In this document: in pieces, positions 8,496 to 18,925 of the stretch
Layout of the letters: each line of letters starts with the position of its first letter
Position numbering within the stretch: the stretch's first letter is position 1
DNA from: Enterobacter asburiae
Lineage (GTDB): Bacteria > Pseudomonadota > Gammaproteobacteria > Enterobacterales > Enterobacteriaceae
Direction: 5' to 3'
NCBI GenBank assembly: GCA_011754535.1
Contig: JAAQVN010000001.1
Coordinates: forward strand, 2,418,001-2,482,000
DNA: 64,000 nucleotides
Translations under genes and position numbers: made by a program
The notes under the pieces: model-generated
The model's database searches: none
What the model was told of the DNA's origin: nothing
The model's input: only the letters and a program-made list of their open reading frames with translations

Positions 8496-8939
8496 CTACA
8501 TAGCAACCCGTTTCCGTCCAACAAATATCCACCGCAGATAGTCGTATAGCCAGTTAAACAGCATTGTGTATGGCAGAAAAAACAGTACCAGACTAATCTC
8601 AACGAAAAATGCCTCAGTCATGGTTAAATTCAGCATAACCATCGCGACGGGGATTAGGGTGACGATCAGTCCTGTTTCAAAACCCACCGCATGTATAGTA
8701 CGAACGAGAAATGTTCGTTGAAACTGATGTTTTTTTTGCAGGGAGTCAAAGAGTTTATTAAATACAAAATTCCAGGCCGTTGCGGTAAGTGCAGATATCA
8801 CGGACAGGGAGCCTGACTGGAGTATCGACACGTTCATTAGCCAGGCAAGCGAAAGCGCGATGATAACGTTAGCTATCACTTCAAAAATGACAGCATGGAA
8901 GATTCTCTCTTTAATACTTTTATTTAATTCAATTTCCAT
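8496..8939 (-). CDS. PACE-family efflux protein (chlorhexidine-efflux type)
   Basis: A 147-residue inner-membrane protein with four predicted helices, arranged as two copies of the bacterial transmembrane pair motif. The repeats are seen as ERIFHAVIFEVIANVI (about residues 11-26) and VRTIHAVGFETGLIV (about 81-95), each with the conserved (F/I)HAxxFE core. The family includes AceI, which exports chlorhexidine and other biocides in exchange for protons, and short-chain diamines as a physiological substrate. The substrate of this member cannot be read from sequence. The gene is monocistronic and leftward. Confidence 0.82.
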   Translation of the reverse strand: MEIELNKSIKERIFHAVIFEVIANVIIALSLAWLMNVSILQSGSLSVISALTATAWNFVFNKLFDSLQKKHQFQRTFLVRTIHAVGFETGLIVTLIPVAMVMLNLTMTEAFFVEISLVLFFLPYTMLFNWLYDYLRWIFVGRKRVAM

Positions 8940-9020
8940 TTGCTTAGGGCTGCGTTTTTCAAAAGCTGAAGTATATCAGACATCGTTCAACTCTTTCTAA
9001 ACGTACAGGTTAGGATTATG

Positions 9021-9722
9021 TTAAATGCAGCCCATACCCGCTAATGTGGAATGCACGGCCTCAATAAGAGGGGTATGCGGTTCATGGCCTAAAAAGGTAA
9101 TCAGTTTTGAATTATCCATCTCTATTGTCTGCTTCCAAAGATAGCGCATCTCCCGCATTTCATGCAGCGTAGCGTTAAAGGTACTCATCGCAGAGATAAG
9201 CCACCAGGGAAATGACTTTACCTTCGCCGTAATTCCGGCACGCTCCGCGACGTGCTTTATGGCTGCGGTCATCGCTGTCCCATCAGGATCCCAATGCCCG
9301 CGCATATGGAAACTGGCAAACGGTTCGAGCTCATCCCGACGCGCCAGCAGCGCTGCGAGCGTTTCGGCGACATCCGGCAGATAAGCCCACTGATGACCTG
9401 CGCCGATTTTTCCGGGGTTTTTAATTACCTTCGGCGGATGCCCCGGTTTGACTAATCCCTGTGAAAACCAGCTGTTGCCAGCATGGGGACCAAAAAAGTC
9501 GCCAGCCCGCAAAATCAGCACCTTTCCGCCACGCTGTGCATAGGCTGCGAGCTCTTGCTCCATTTGCATACGTATGACTCCTTTTCGGGTAACCGGATCC
9601 TGAAGGGAATCCTCGCGTAAGAGAGGAAAAGCATCAGGGCCGAAGTTATAAACCGTCCCCGGCAGAACGATTAATGCACCGTTTCGCTCCGCTGCGCTGA
9701 TGGTGTTATGCAGCATGGGCAA
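9021..9722 (-). pseudogene. NAD(P)-dependent epimerase/SDR, 5'-truncated
   Basis: About 230 residues of an atypical short-chain dehydrogenase/epimerase remain, from MLHNTISAAERNGALIVL to the normal C-terminus. The stretch VLPGTVYNFGPDAFPL carries the central Rossmann strand and the catalytic-region Tyr. The N-terminal 80-90 residues with the glycine-rich NAD(P)-binding loop are missing. Upstream of about 9722 the reading frame runs on antisense through a LysR gene fragment, which is not SDR sequence. Without the dinucleotide-binding loop the product should be inactive. It lies head-to-head with the LysR remnant, as expected if one deletion removed both 5' ends and the shared promoter. Confidence 0.78.
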
Positions 9723-9724
9723 AA

Positions 9725-10032
9725 TGACGCCCTTTATTTTACAAACACTTAAACAGTTCCCACAGATAAACCGCGAACTGTTTACCGTGCGAACCGACAG
9801 TGATGTTGCGCAATTAAACCTCATACGCGCCGGGGCAGGTATCGGTATGTGTCAGGTTCAGCTCGCCGATTTTTCTCCGCCGTTACAGAGGATAATGCCT
9901 GATTTCTTTGCGTTTCATCTCGACACCTGGCTGGTGATGCATGAGGATCTACGCCATAGCCAGGCCTGTAAAACGGTGTTTGATTTTCTTGCTGAGGGTT
10001 TACAGGCCTATATCAACAGGGCAAAACGGTAA
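9725..10032 (+). pseudogene. LysR-family regulator, 3' remnant
   Basis: About 100 residues of a LysR effector-binding domain C-terminus remain. The stretch LFTVRTDSDVAQLNLIRAGA followed by GIGMCQ is typical of the last third of such regulators. The N-terminal winged-helix DNA-binding domain and most of the effector domain are absent. The open frame extends a little upstream into antisense SDR sequence, with no promoter-like region. It is the partner of the truncated SDR gene: in the ancestral state a LysR gene and an SDR gene were probably divergent. The edge is placed by eye. Confidence 0.75.
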
Positions 10033-12828
<2,796 letters not shown>

Positions 12829-13040
12829 ACACGGCTCCGTTAGGTGAATATTCCGCCCTGACCGACGGCCAGAGCGCATAATTTTCAAGAATAACGAAGC
12901 ACAACGTGTTCAGTGAGAGGCGATGAGTGGATGGACTTGTGAAATAAATTCAGCAACGGATTAGCCCTGGTCGGTCTATGGTGTATATCATTTCCGTATC
13001 AACGCATTCGGGCCTTAACGCACAAGGAAAACGATTCTGT

Positions 13041-13949
13041 ATGCAAATAAGCAGAGCTGATGTCGCCGATCTCATTTATTTCATGGCTATTGCACGTCAT
13101 CGCAGTTTCAGCCGTGCGGCGATTGAATTAGGTGTCAGTGCATCAGCGCTTAGTCATGCCCTGAAGGGACTGGAAACAAGGCTCGGGGTTCGCCTGCTTA
13201 ATCGCACGACCAAGAGCGTTACCCCTACGGCTGCAGGTGAAGAACTGGTTCAGTCTGTCCTTCAGCCTTTCGACAAGATAGAAGGCGCGCTTGAATCGCT
13301 TAACCGGTATCGTAATACGCCTACCGGGCGTATCCGCATCAATGCTGCCGTTGAAGCAGCCAATCTTTTGCTTGCACCGGTTATGCCCGCTTTTATGGAT
13401 CGCTATCCCGATATTGAAATCGATATTGTGGCCAGCAACCGTATGGTTGACGTCACTGATGCGGGCTTCGATGCCGGTATCCGCTATGGTGGCACCGTTC
13501 CGGAAGACATGGTTGCCCGGCGTTTATCTGCCGATATTCGCTGGGTTATCGCAGCATCCCCCGACTACCTTGAACGCTACGGAACGCCTGAACATCCGGA
13601 TGATTTATTACACCATCGCTGTATAAGCAATCGTCTCGGCGACGATCGGATTTATCGCTGGGAACTTGAACGAAACGGCGAAACGTACCAAATCACTGTG
13701 CCTGGCTCAGTGACGGTCAACCAGGCTGAAACGGGCCTTGTGGCCGTATTAGGTGGAGCCGGCCTGATGTATTTTCCGGAGCCTCTTGTTGCACCCTATG
13801 TGAAGGATGGACGGCTCCGCCTGGTGCTTACGGAATGGTCCCCGCTGGAGGAAGGTTTTTATATCTATTATTCAAGCCGCCGGCAACTGCCGACCGGGCT
13901 TCGCCTTCTGATTGAGTTCATACAGGAGGCCAGGCCGCTGGGGTTGTGA
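13041..13949 (+). CDS. LysR-family regulator, probable control of the divergent AKR gene
   Basis: A 302-residue LysR protein of the PecT/DgdR-like group. The N-terminal winged helix-turn-helix (about 10-68) contains FSRAAIELGVSASALSHALK and LLNRTTKSVTPT, followed by a type-2 periplasmic-binding-like effector domain (about 92-295) with the DAGIRYGG motif. ATG 13041 (MQISRADV) has AAGGAAAA upstream; the longer frame from 12978 is not needed. The gene is head-to-head with the AKR gene at 12828, with about 210 bases between, which is the usual layout for a LysR regulator and its target. The effector is unknown. Confidence 0.85.
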   Translation: MQISRADVADLIYFMAIARHRSFSRAAIELGVSASALSHALKGLETRLGVRLLNRTTKSVTPTAAGEELVQSVLQPFDKIEGALESLNRYRNTPTGRIRINAAVEAANLLLAPVMPAFMDRYPDIEIDIVASNRMVDVTDAGFDAGIRYGGTVPEDMVARRLSADIRWVIAASPDYLERYGTPEHPDDLLHHRCISNRLGDDRIYRWELERNGETYQITVPGSVTVNQAETGLVAVLGGAGLMYFPEPLVAPYVKDGRLRLVLTEWSPLEEGFYIYYSSRRQLPTGLRLLIEFIQEARPLGL

Positions 13950-13985
13950 AATAGCGCTTCCATACGGGACGATGCGTTATCGTCT

Positions 13986-14885
13986 TTATCGCCCCGTAGC
14001 GGATATCAGAAAATCAATCAGGGCCTTCACTCTTTTCGTTTTACCCGCGTTTTTGGGGTAATAGAGATAGACTGGCGGGTAGGTTTTCCAGTAACTCTCC
14101 ATCACGGGGATAAAGTGCTCTCTGTCGGGCTGTAACTGCCAGATGGGTTCAAACAGGCGTCCAATTCCCAGTCCGTTACGGATCCCGTCAGCCATAACGT
14201 CGATATCGTTACTGATTAACTGCCCGGGCATCTCAACCGTCAACTGCTCTCCGTGGTCGTTCAGGATCAACGGAAGGATGCGGTTGTTAGTAATAAAACG
14301 GTAGCCAATCAGCTTGTGTTGACTGAGGTCAGCCGGCACCTCGGGCATTCCATACTCGCGAATATAAGCTGAGGATGCATATAACCCTTCACGAAAGGGT
14401 TTCATTAACGGCCGCGCCACCACCCCACCTTCGAGAATATCGCCAAAACGGATCCCAAGGTCAAAACGCTCTTCGATGATATTCACGGTACCGTCGTAAA
14501 CCGATATTTCCAACTGTATACCCGGGTATTGCTGACAGAATTCCGCCATTGCAGGCTTGAGAATTAACAGATAGGCAAAACGCGAGAGCGTAATTCTCAC
14601 CACACCAGAGGGCTCCTGATTCTGGTCGCGAATGCTTTCAAGCGAATTTTCCAGCGACTCCACCGCCGCGGCGGTCTGTTCCAGCAACAGCTGCCCGGTT
14701 TCCGTCAGCTCAATACGGCGGGTCGTACGCACAAAAAGCGGATGCCCAATATGCTCTTCCAGCAGTTTAAGCGCATTGCTGACGGAGGGAGGCGTAATTT
14801 CCAGTTTTCTTGCGGCTGCCGAAATATTGCCCTCACGTGCAATGCTCTGAAAGATGCGTATCTGGTTATACAGGGCGTTATTCAT
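13986..14885 (-). CDS. LysR-family regulator divergent from the redox gene cluster
   Basis: A 299-residue LysR protein with a standard N-terminal HTH (about 8-65; NISAAARKLEITPPSVSNAL, FVRTTRRIELTETG) and a C-terminal effector domain with FDLGIRFGD and a GIRNGLGIG segment. ATG 14885 has AAGGA seven bases upstream. It is divergent from the eight-gene cluster starting at 15022. The space between contains an array of TTAAGCA-type half-sites, so it is the best candidate regulator of that cluster and of itself. The signal molecule is not known; aromatic or quinone compounds would fit the enzymes encoded (inference). Confidence 0.85.
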   Translation of the reverse strand: MNNALYNQIRIFQSIAREGNISAAARKLEITPPSVSNALKLLEEHIGHPLFVRTTRRIELTETGQLLLEQTAAAVESLENSLESIRDQNQEPSGVVRITLSRFAYLLILKPAMAEFCQQYPGIQLEISVYDGTVNIIEERFDLGIRFGDILEGGVVARPLMKPFREGLYASSAYIREYGMPEVPADLSQHKLIGYRFITNNRILPLILNDHGEQLTVEMPGQLISNDIDVMADGIRNGLGIGRLFEPIWQLQPDREHFIPVMESYWKTYPPVYLYYPKNAGKTKRVKALIDFLISATGR

Positions 14886-14895
14886 AATGTGTTCC

Positions 14896-14943
14896 TTAAG
14901 CAATCACTGCTTAATTATTAAGTACAGCCTAAAGATGCTTAAG
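14896..14943. promoter_or_regulatory. TTAAGCA operator array for the divergent LysR regulator
   Basis: A perfect inverted repeat TTAAGCA-N5-TGCTTAA lies at 14896-14914, directly upstream of the LysR start. A further half-site TTAAGTA is at 14918-14924, and TGCTTAAG is at 14936-14943. Repeated half-sites at helical-turn spacing between a LysR gene and its divergent operon are the usual pattern of recognition and activation sites. Assignment to this regulator is inference. Confidence 0.65.
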
Positions 14944-14978
14944 TCAATGCCCCTCTAATCTTCGTGAAATTCGCCTCT

Positions 14979-14984
14979 TATACT
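14979..14984 (+). promoter_or_regulatory. Probable -10 element (TATACT) of the redox cluster
   Basis: TATACT at 14979-14984 lies 37 bases before the first ATG at 15022. The -35 position (around 14956-14962) has no good TTGACA match, as is common for activator-dependent promoters. The TTAAGCA array ends a few bases further upstream, where an activator could contact RNA polymerase. Confidence 0.5.
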
Positions 14985-15021
14985 TTTATCTCTTTCTACA
15001 ACAACCTGAGTTCAGGAGACT

Positions 15022-15333
15022 ATGATGCGAATTTTATGTCTGGATATCCCCGCACCTGGAGCATCGCTGGAAAAATATGCTCCACACCTTAACGCTGAAG
15101 CGCTGCACGCCTGGGGATTGTATAAATCCGGCTTCATCCGCGACATTTACTTCCGTCAGGACAGACCTGGCGTCGCTATTTTTCTTGAATGTGACTCTGT
15201 CGATGAAGCGATGAACGTAATGGCCGAATTCCCGCTGGCAAAAGCAGGCTTATTAAGCTTTGAGTGCATTCCGCTTGGCTCCTTTATTAACTGGGAAAAT
15301 CTCTTTGCCGCTGAATTTAAAAATAAAGAGTGA
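15022..15333 (+). CDS. Dimeric alpha-beta barrel (muconolactone isomerase/YciI-like) protein
   Basis: A 103-residue protein without signal peptide. Its pattern of alternating strands and helices (RILCLDIPAPG, GFIRDIYFRQDRPGVAIFLE, VDEAMNVMAEFPLAKAGL) fits the ferredoxin-like dimeric alpha-beta barrel superfamily, which includes muconolactone isomerases and YciI-type proteins. The ATG at 15022 has AGGAG five bases upstream. It is the first gene of the rightward cluster, and its stop lies eight bases before the DJ-1-like gene start. A role as a small isomerase or decyclising enzyme on a cyclic substrate is possible; no catalytic residue can be assigned with confidence. Confidence 0.65.
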   Translation: MMRILCLDIPAPGASLEKYAPHLNAEALHAWGLYKSGFIRDIYFRQDRPGVAIFLECDSVDEAMNVMAEFPLAKAGLLSFECIPLGSFINWENLFAAEFKNKE

Positions 15334-15341
15334 GGCCCGAT

Positions 15342-16031
15342 ATGAAACCTGCAGATAAACCCGTGCTGTGTGTCGTTTCCAGCCATCCGATTAAAGGCGC
15401 ATCCGGTGTACCAACCGGTTTTTTCCTGGCTGAGCTGACGCATCCGCTGAAAGTACTGGAAGATGCCGGACTAAAAACGACGATAGCCAGCATTCGCGGG
15501 GGACAGCCGCCGGTGGATGGATTTGACCTCAGTGACTCTGTCAACGCCTGGTTCTGGAACGAAACCGATTTTCAGCAGCGCCTGGCCACAACGCCTTCGT
15601 TATCCGAGCTGAACGGTACCGATTACAGCGCCGTTTTCTTTGCGGGCGGGCATGGAACCATGTGGGATTTCCGCGACAGCCAGGATGCCCAGCGTATTAT
15701 CCGCGAAGTGTATGAAAGTGATGGGATTGTCTCAGCCGTCTGCCACGGACCTGCGGCACTGGTTGACGCAAAGCTCAGCAGCGGCGAATACCTGGTGAAA
15801 GGCAAAAACGTGGCGGCCTTTACCAACAAGGAAGAGGAAGAAGTTCACACCACAGATGTGGTTCCCTTCCTGCTTGAGACTGCACTCCGCGAGCATGGCG
15901 CGCTTCATCATGAGGCCCCGAACTGGTCTGAAAACGTGGTTACCGACGGACGCCTTATCACGGGGCAGAATCCCGCTTCAGCGCACGGTGTGGGTGTGGC
16001 GCTGTTAAATGCCCTCCGCCAGCCAACTTAA
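15342..16031 (+). CDS. DJ-1/PfpI family protein (class I glutamine amidotransferase-like)
   Basis: A 229-residue cytosolic protein with the DJ-1/PfpI fold. The nucleophile elbow is clear (VSAVCHGPAAL), and the segment FFAGGHGTMWDF precedes it, as in Hsp31-like and glyoxalase III-type members. Such enzymes act on reactive carbonyls such as methylglyoxal, or repair glycated groups, using the elbow Cys. ATG 15342 (TGAGG upstream) is preferred to a GTG at 15330. It is the second gene of the cluster. An intergenic hairpin follows it, so downstream genes may be expressed at a different level. Confidence 0.82.
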   Translation: MKPADKPVLCVVSSHPIKGASGVPTGFFLAELTHPLKVLEDAGLKTTIASIRGGQPPVDGFDLSDSVNAWFWNETDFQQRLATTPSLSELNGTDYSAVFFAGGHGTMWDFRDSQDAQRIIREVYESDGIVSAVCHGPAALVDAKLSSGEYLVKGKNVAAFTNKEEEEVHTTDVVPFLLETALREHGALHHEAPNWSENVVTDGRLITGQNPASAHGVGVALLNALRQPT

Positions 16032-16068
16032 TTCATTCATTTGTCTTTCATCGTTACTCACCCTCTTT

Positions 16069-16102
16069 GGCCGGTTTAAGTCAGCAACGTTCCGGCCTTT
16101 TT
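16069..16102 (+). terminator. Internal terminator or attenuator within the redox cluster
   Basis: GGCCGG (16069-16074) pairs with CCGGCC (16092-16097) across a 17-base loop and is followed at once by five T. It lies between the DJ-1-like gene (stop 16031) and the AKR gene (start 16116). As a simple terminator it would lower expression of the six downstream genes. The 'ttacaggagc' ribosome site follows 7-14 bases later, so an antitermination role is conceivable. Confidence 0.55.
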
Positions 16103-16115
16103 ACAGGAGCTGAAT

Positions 16116-17063
16116 ATGAAAACACTACCTTCCGTCGCGCTGGGCACATGGTCCTGGGGCACAGGCTTCGCCGGTGGCGACACCGTCTTCGGCAATCATC
16201 TTTCTGATACTCAGATGGCAGACGTGTTCACCACGGCCATGAGTAAGGGTCTGAATCTCTGGGATACCGCAGCAGTATATGGCATGGGGAGTTCCGAGGC
16301 AGCGTTGGGAGCATTAGTCCGTCAGTTCCCCCGCGAGGATATGATTTTATCCACCAAATTCACGCCGCAGATTGCGAACGAACAGTCAGCGCAGCCTGTC
16401 AGCGATATGCTTGAGGCCAGCCTCGGACGCCTGGGTGTGGACGCGATTGATATCTACTGGATCCACAATCCCCTCGACGTCGAGAAATGGACGCCAGGAC
16501 TGATCCCACTTTTACAAAGCGGTAAGGTCAAACGCGTCGGGGTTTCCAACCACAATCTGGCACAAATCAGACGCGCCAACGAAATCCTTAACGCTTCCGG
16601 TTATTCCCTCAGTGCAGTACAGAATCATTACAGCCTGCTCTATCGCGCCTCTGAAGAGGCCGGGATCCTTGATTACTGCCGACAAAATAACATCACGTTC
16701 TTTGCTTACATGGTCCTGGAGCAAGGCGCGCTCAGTGGTCGTTATGATTCAAATCATCCCATGCCTGCCGGGAGTGGCCGGGCCGAAAGTTATAACGCAG
16801 TACTGCCGCAGATAGAAAGATTAACCGCCGCCATGAAAAAAATGGGAACCGAAAGGAATGCCAGCGTGGCACAGATAGCCATCGCATGGGCTATTGCAAA
16901 AGGTACCCTTCCCCTCGTTGGTGCGACTAAAGTCCATCACGTTCTGGACGCCGCCTGCGCTTCAGACATCCAGTTACGCGATGAGGAAATCATCCTGCTG
17001 GAACAACTCGCCACAGAGACCAGAGTGGATACACGAGGCGCCTGGGAAAAACCGATGGTGTAA
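16116..17063 (+). CDS. Aldo/keto reductase (cluster copy 1)
   Basis: A complete 315-residue AKR. It shows VALGTWSWGTG at the N-terminus, the active-site Asp/Tyr region NLWDTAAVYGMGSSEAAL, catalytic Lys in LSTKF, WIHNP in the catalytic His region, VQNHYSLLYR, and the cofactor site GATKVHH. CAGGAG precedes the ATG. NADPH-dependent reduction of an aldehyde or ketone is expected. It is a different subgroup from the YajO-like AKRs nearby. The gene follows the internal hairpin and precedes the amidohydrolase gene by about 100 bases. Confidence 0.85.
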   Translation: MKTLPSVALGTWSWGTGFAGGDTVFGNHLSDTQMADVFTTAMSKGLNLWDTAAVYGMGSSEAALGALVRQFPREDMILSTKFTPQIANEQSAQPVSDMLEASLGRLGVDAIDIYWIHNPLDVEKWTPGLIPLLQSGKVKRVGVSNHNLAQIRRANEILNASGYSLSAVQNHYSLLYRASEEAGILDYCRQNNITFFAYMVLEQGALSGRYDSNHPMPAGSGRAESYNAVLPQIERLTAAMKKMGTERNASVAQIAIAWAIAKGTLPLVGATKVHHVLDAACASDIQLRDEEIILLEQLATETRVDTRGAWEKPMV

Positions 17064-17165
17064 ACCCTGTCCGGGACAGACTGCCATGAATGACACTCAC
17101 GAACGGGCTGTTCCGGGCGATCCTAATCTGCATCACTTTTACTGCTTTGTATGAAGGGTGAGAAT

Positions 17166-18200
17166 ATGAAAATCATTTGCCTCGAAGAACATTATCTCGA
17201 CAGCGAGTTAGGGCGAGCGTGTATGCCTGTTGCGCTTGAGCAGGCACCTTTCCTTGGCGACTGGGGGAAAACTGTCGCTGATGGTCATAATCCTGACCGA
17301 AGCCGGCCGCAGATAGAAAAGAATGCGCTGATAAACGCGAAAGGCGCTGATTTGGGAAGCCGCCGCCTCAGGGATATGGATGACGCTGGAATTACCCTGC
17401 AGATCCTCTCTGTGGGCGGATTCCCCCAGCTGGCTCCCGGTGATAAAGCGGTAACATTAAATACGGCGGCAAACGACCGCCTTGCCGGGGCGGTAAGAAA
17501 TCACCCGGATCGCTTCGCGGCATTTGCCACACTTCCCTGGGCACAGCCGGAAGAGGCTGAAAAAGAGCTTGTCCGCGCAGTTGAAAAACTGGGGTTTAAG
17601 GGGGCTCTTCTGAATGGCCGACCCTCTTCATGCTTTCTCGATCATCCTGACTATGACTCCCTGCTTTCCCGCTTTAATAAACTGAATGTGCCACTCTATC
17701 TTCATCCCGGATTACCGGTTAAAAGCGTGCAACAGGCCTACTTCACGGGCTTCAATGCAGAGGTCAACGCCCGGCTCTCCATGTTTGGCTGGGGCTGGCA
17801 TCACGAAGCCGGGATCCATTTGTTACGGCTGATGTTATCGGGCGCATTTGATAAATATCCCCACCTGCAGGTAATCAGTGGCCACTGGGGGGAGATGCTG
17901 CCCTTCTGGCTGCAGCGTCTTGATGACAGCCTTCCGCTGGCTGCAACGGGTCTGTCACGCACGCTAACGAGAACCTTCCAGGAGCACGTTTACGTTACCC
18001 CGTCAGGTATGCTGACACTGCCGCACTTCCAGTTTATCTACGCGTTAATGGGGGCAGACAGGATCCTGTTCTCCGTTGATTACCCCTATCAGACCCTGGA
18101 CGGTGTAAAAACATTTATCGACAGTCTGCCCGTCAACAAGGCTGAAAAAGAGGCCATCGCGTTTCGCAATGCAGAACGTTTACTGGGCATCACGGCGTAG
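17166..18200 (+). CDS. Amidohydrolase-2 family decarboxylase-like enzyme (gamma-resorcylate/ACMSD group)
   Basis: A 344-residue metal-dependent barrel enzyme. The N-terminal LEEHY replaces the usual amidohydrolase HxH and is typical of gamma-resorcylate (2,6-dihydroxybenzoate) decarboxylase and relatives. Other ligands are visible: YLHPG, GHWGEMLPFW and FSVDYPYQ, the last with the metal-binding Asp. This group carries out non-oxidative decarboxylation of aromatic acids, or hydrolysis in some members. ATG 17166 is preferred because AGGGTGAGA lies just upstream. No signal peptide. Its presence suggests the cluster handles a small aromatic or enol acid. Confidence 0.8.
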   Translation: MKIICLEEHYLDSELGRACMPVALEQAPFLGDWGKTVADGHNPDRSRPQIEKNALINAKGADLGSRRLRDMDDAGITLQILSVGGFPQLAPGDKAVTLNTAANDRLAGAVRNHPDRFAAFATLPWAQPEEAEKELVRAVEKLGFKGALLNGRPSSCFLDHPDYDSLLSRFNKLNVPLYLHPGLPVKSVQQAYFTGFNAEVNARLSMFGWGWHHEAGIHLLRLMLSGAFDKYPHLQVISGHWGEMLPFWLQRLDDSLPLAATGLSRTLTRTFQEHVYVTPSGMLTLPHFQFIYALMGADRILFSVDYPYQTLDGVKTFIDSLPVNKAEKEAIAFRNAERLLGITA

Positions 18201-18350
18201 TTCACGGGTTCATGATGACCGGGCACAATGAAATCCGTCGACCATTATTAGTTTTTGTCTAAAAGTGAATGAGCCTTTACTGCTCTAAAAAAAATAATGG
18301 TGTCACTCTATACTGGGTTAAAAATCCACCAGCCTCTTTAACGTATTGAA
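18201..18350 (+). promoter_or_regulatory. Internal promoter region with widely spaced inverted repeat
   Basis: The gap before the flavodoxin-fold gene is AT-rich and holds a 9-bp inverted repeat, ACCATTATT (18241-18249) and AATAATGGT (18293-18301). A TATACT -10-like element follows at 18309-18314. The -35 position lacks TTGACA, as at 14979. This suggests a second, separately controlled promoter for the last four genes of the cluster. The binding factor is unknown. Confidence 0.5.
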
Positions 18351-18923
18351 ATGAAAAATATCCTTGTTATTTCAGGTCATCCTGAGCTGAACCATTCCGT
18401 CGCCAACGCCACTATCCTTGATGAAGTGGCAACCGCCCTTCCCGATGCTGAAATTCGTCGTCTGGACTGGCTCTATCCGGACGGCAAATTCAATATCGCT
18501 GCGGAGCAGGAAAGCCTGCTCAGGGCCGATGTGATTGTCTGGCAGTTTCCTTTTTCCTGGTATGGGCTGCCCGGGTTAATGAAACAATGGCTGGACGAGG
18601 TCTTTGTCCACGGCTTCGCGCATGGCTCAACGGCGAAACTGGGCGGTAAAAAGCTGATCCTCTCCTTCACTACAGGGGCGCCACAGGCGCTCTATACCGC
18701 TGACGGTTTCTTTGGCCATGCCATTGAAGAGTATCTTATTCCGTTCGAGACCACGGCAAAACTGTGCAATCTTGAGCTGCTGGCGCCGGTTTATACCTGC
18801 GGTATCAGCTATGCCGACCGGGATGCCGACAAAATCGCGCAGCATAAAACGCTTGCCCGGGAACATGCTTCAAGGCTTGTCGATCTGCTTAATTCCGTCG
18901 TGAATAATCCAGAGGGAGAATAA
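18351..18923 (+). CDS. NAD(P)H-dependent flavodoxin-fold quinone oxidoreductase
   Basis: A 190-residue cytosolic protein of the MdaB/KefF/YwrO family. The FMN/FAD phosphate-binding start VISGHPELNHSVAN, the segment WQFPFSWYGLPGLMKQWLDE and the FTTGAP loop are all present. Such enzymes reduce quinones by two electrons, avoiding semiquinones, and accept other electrophiles. It starts a tight group: the AKR gene begins two bases after its stop, so the pair is translationally coupled. An AT-rich gap with its own -10-like element precedes it. Confidence 0.87.
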   Translation: MKNILVISGHPELNHSVANATILDEVATALPDAEIRRLDWLYPDGKFNIAAEQESLLRADVIVWQFPFSWYGLPGLMKQWLDEVFVHGFAHGSTAKLGGKKLILSFTTGAPQALYTADGFFGHAIEEYLIPFETTAKLCNLELLAPVYTCGISYADRDADKIAQHKTLAREHASRLVDLLNSVVNNPEGE

Positions 18924-18925
18924 CG

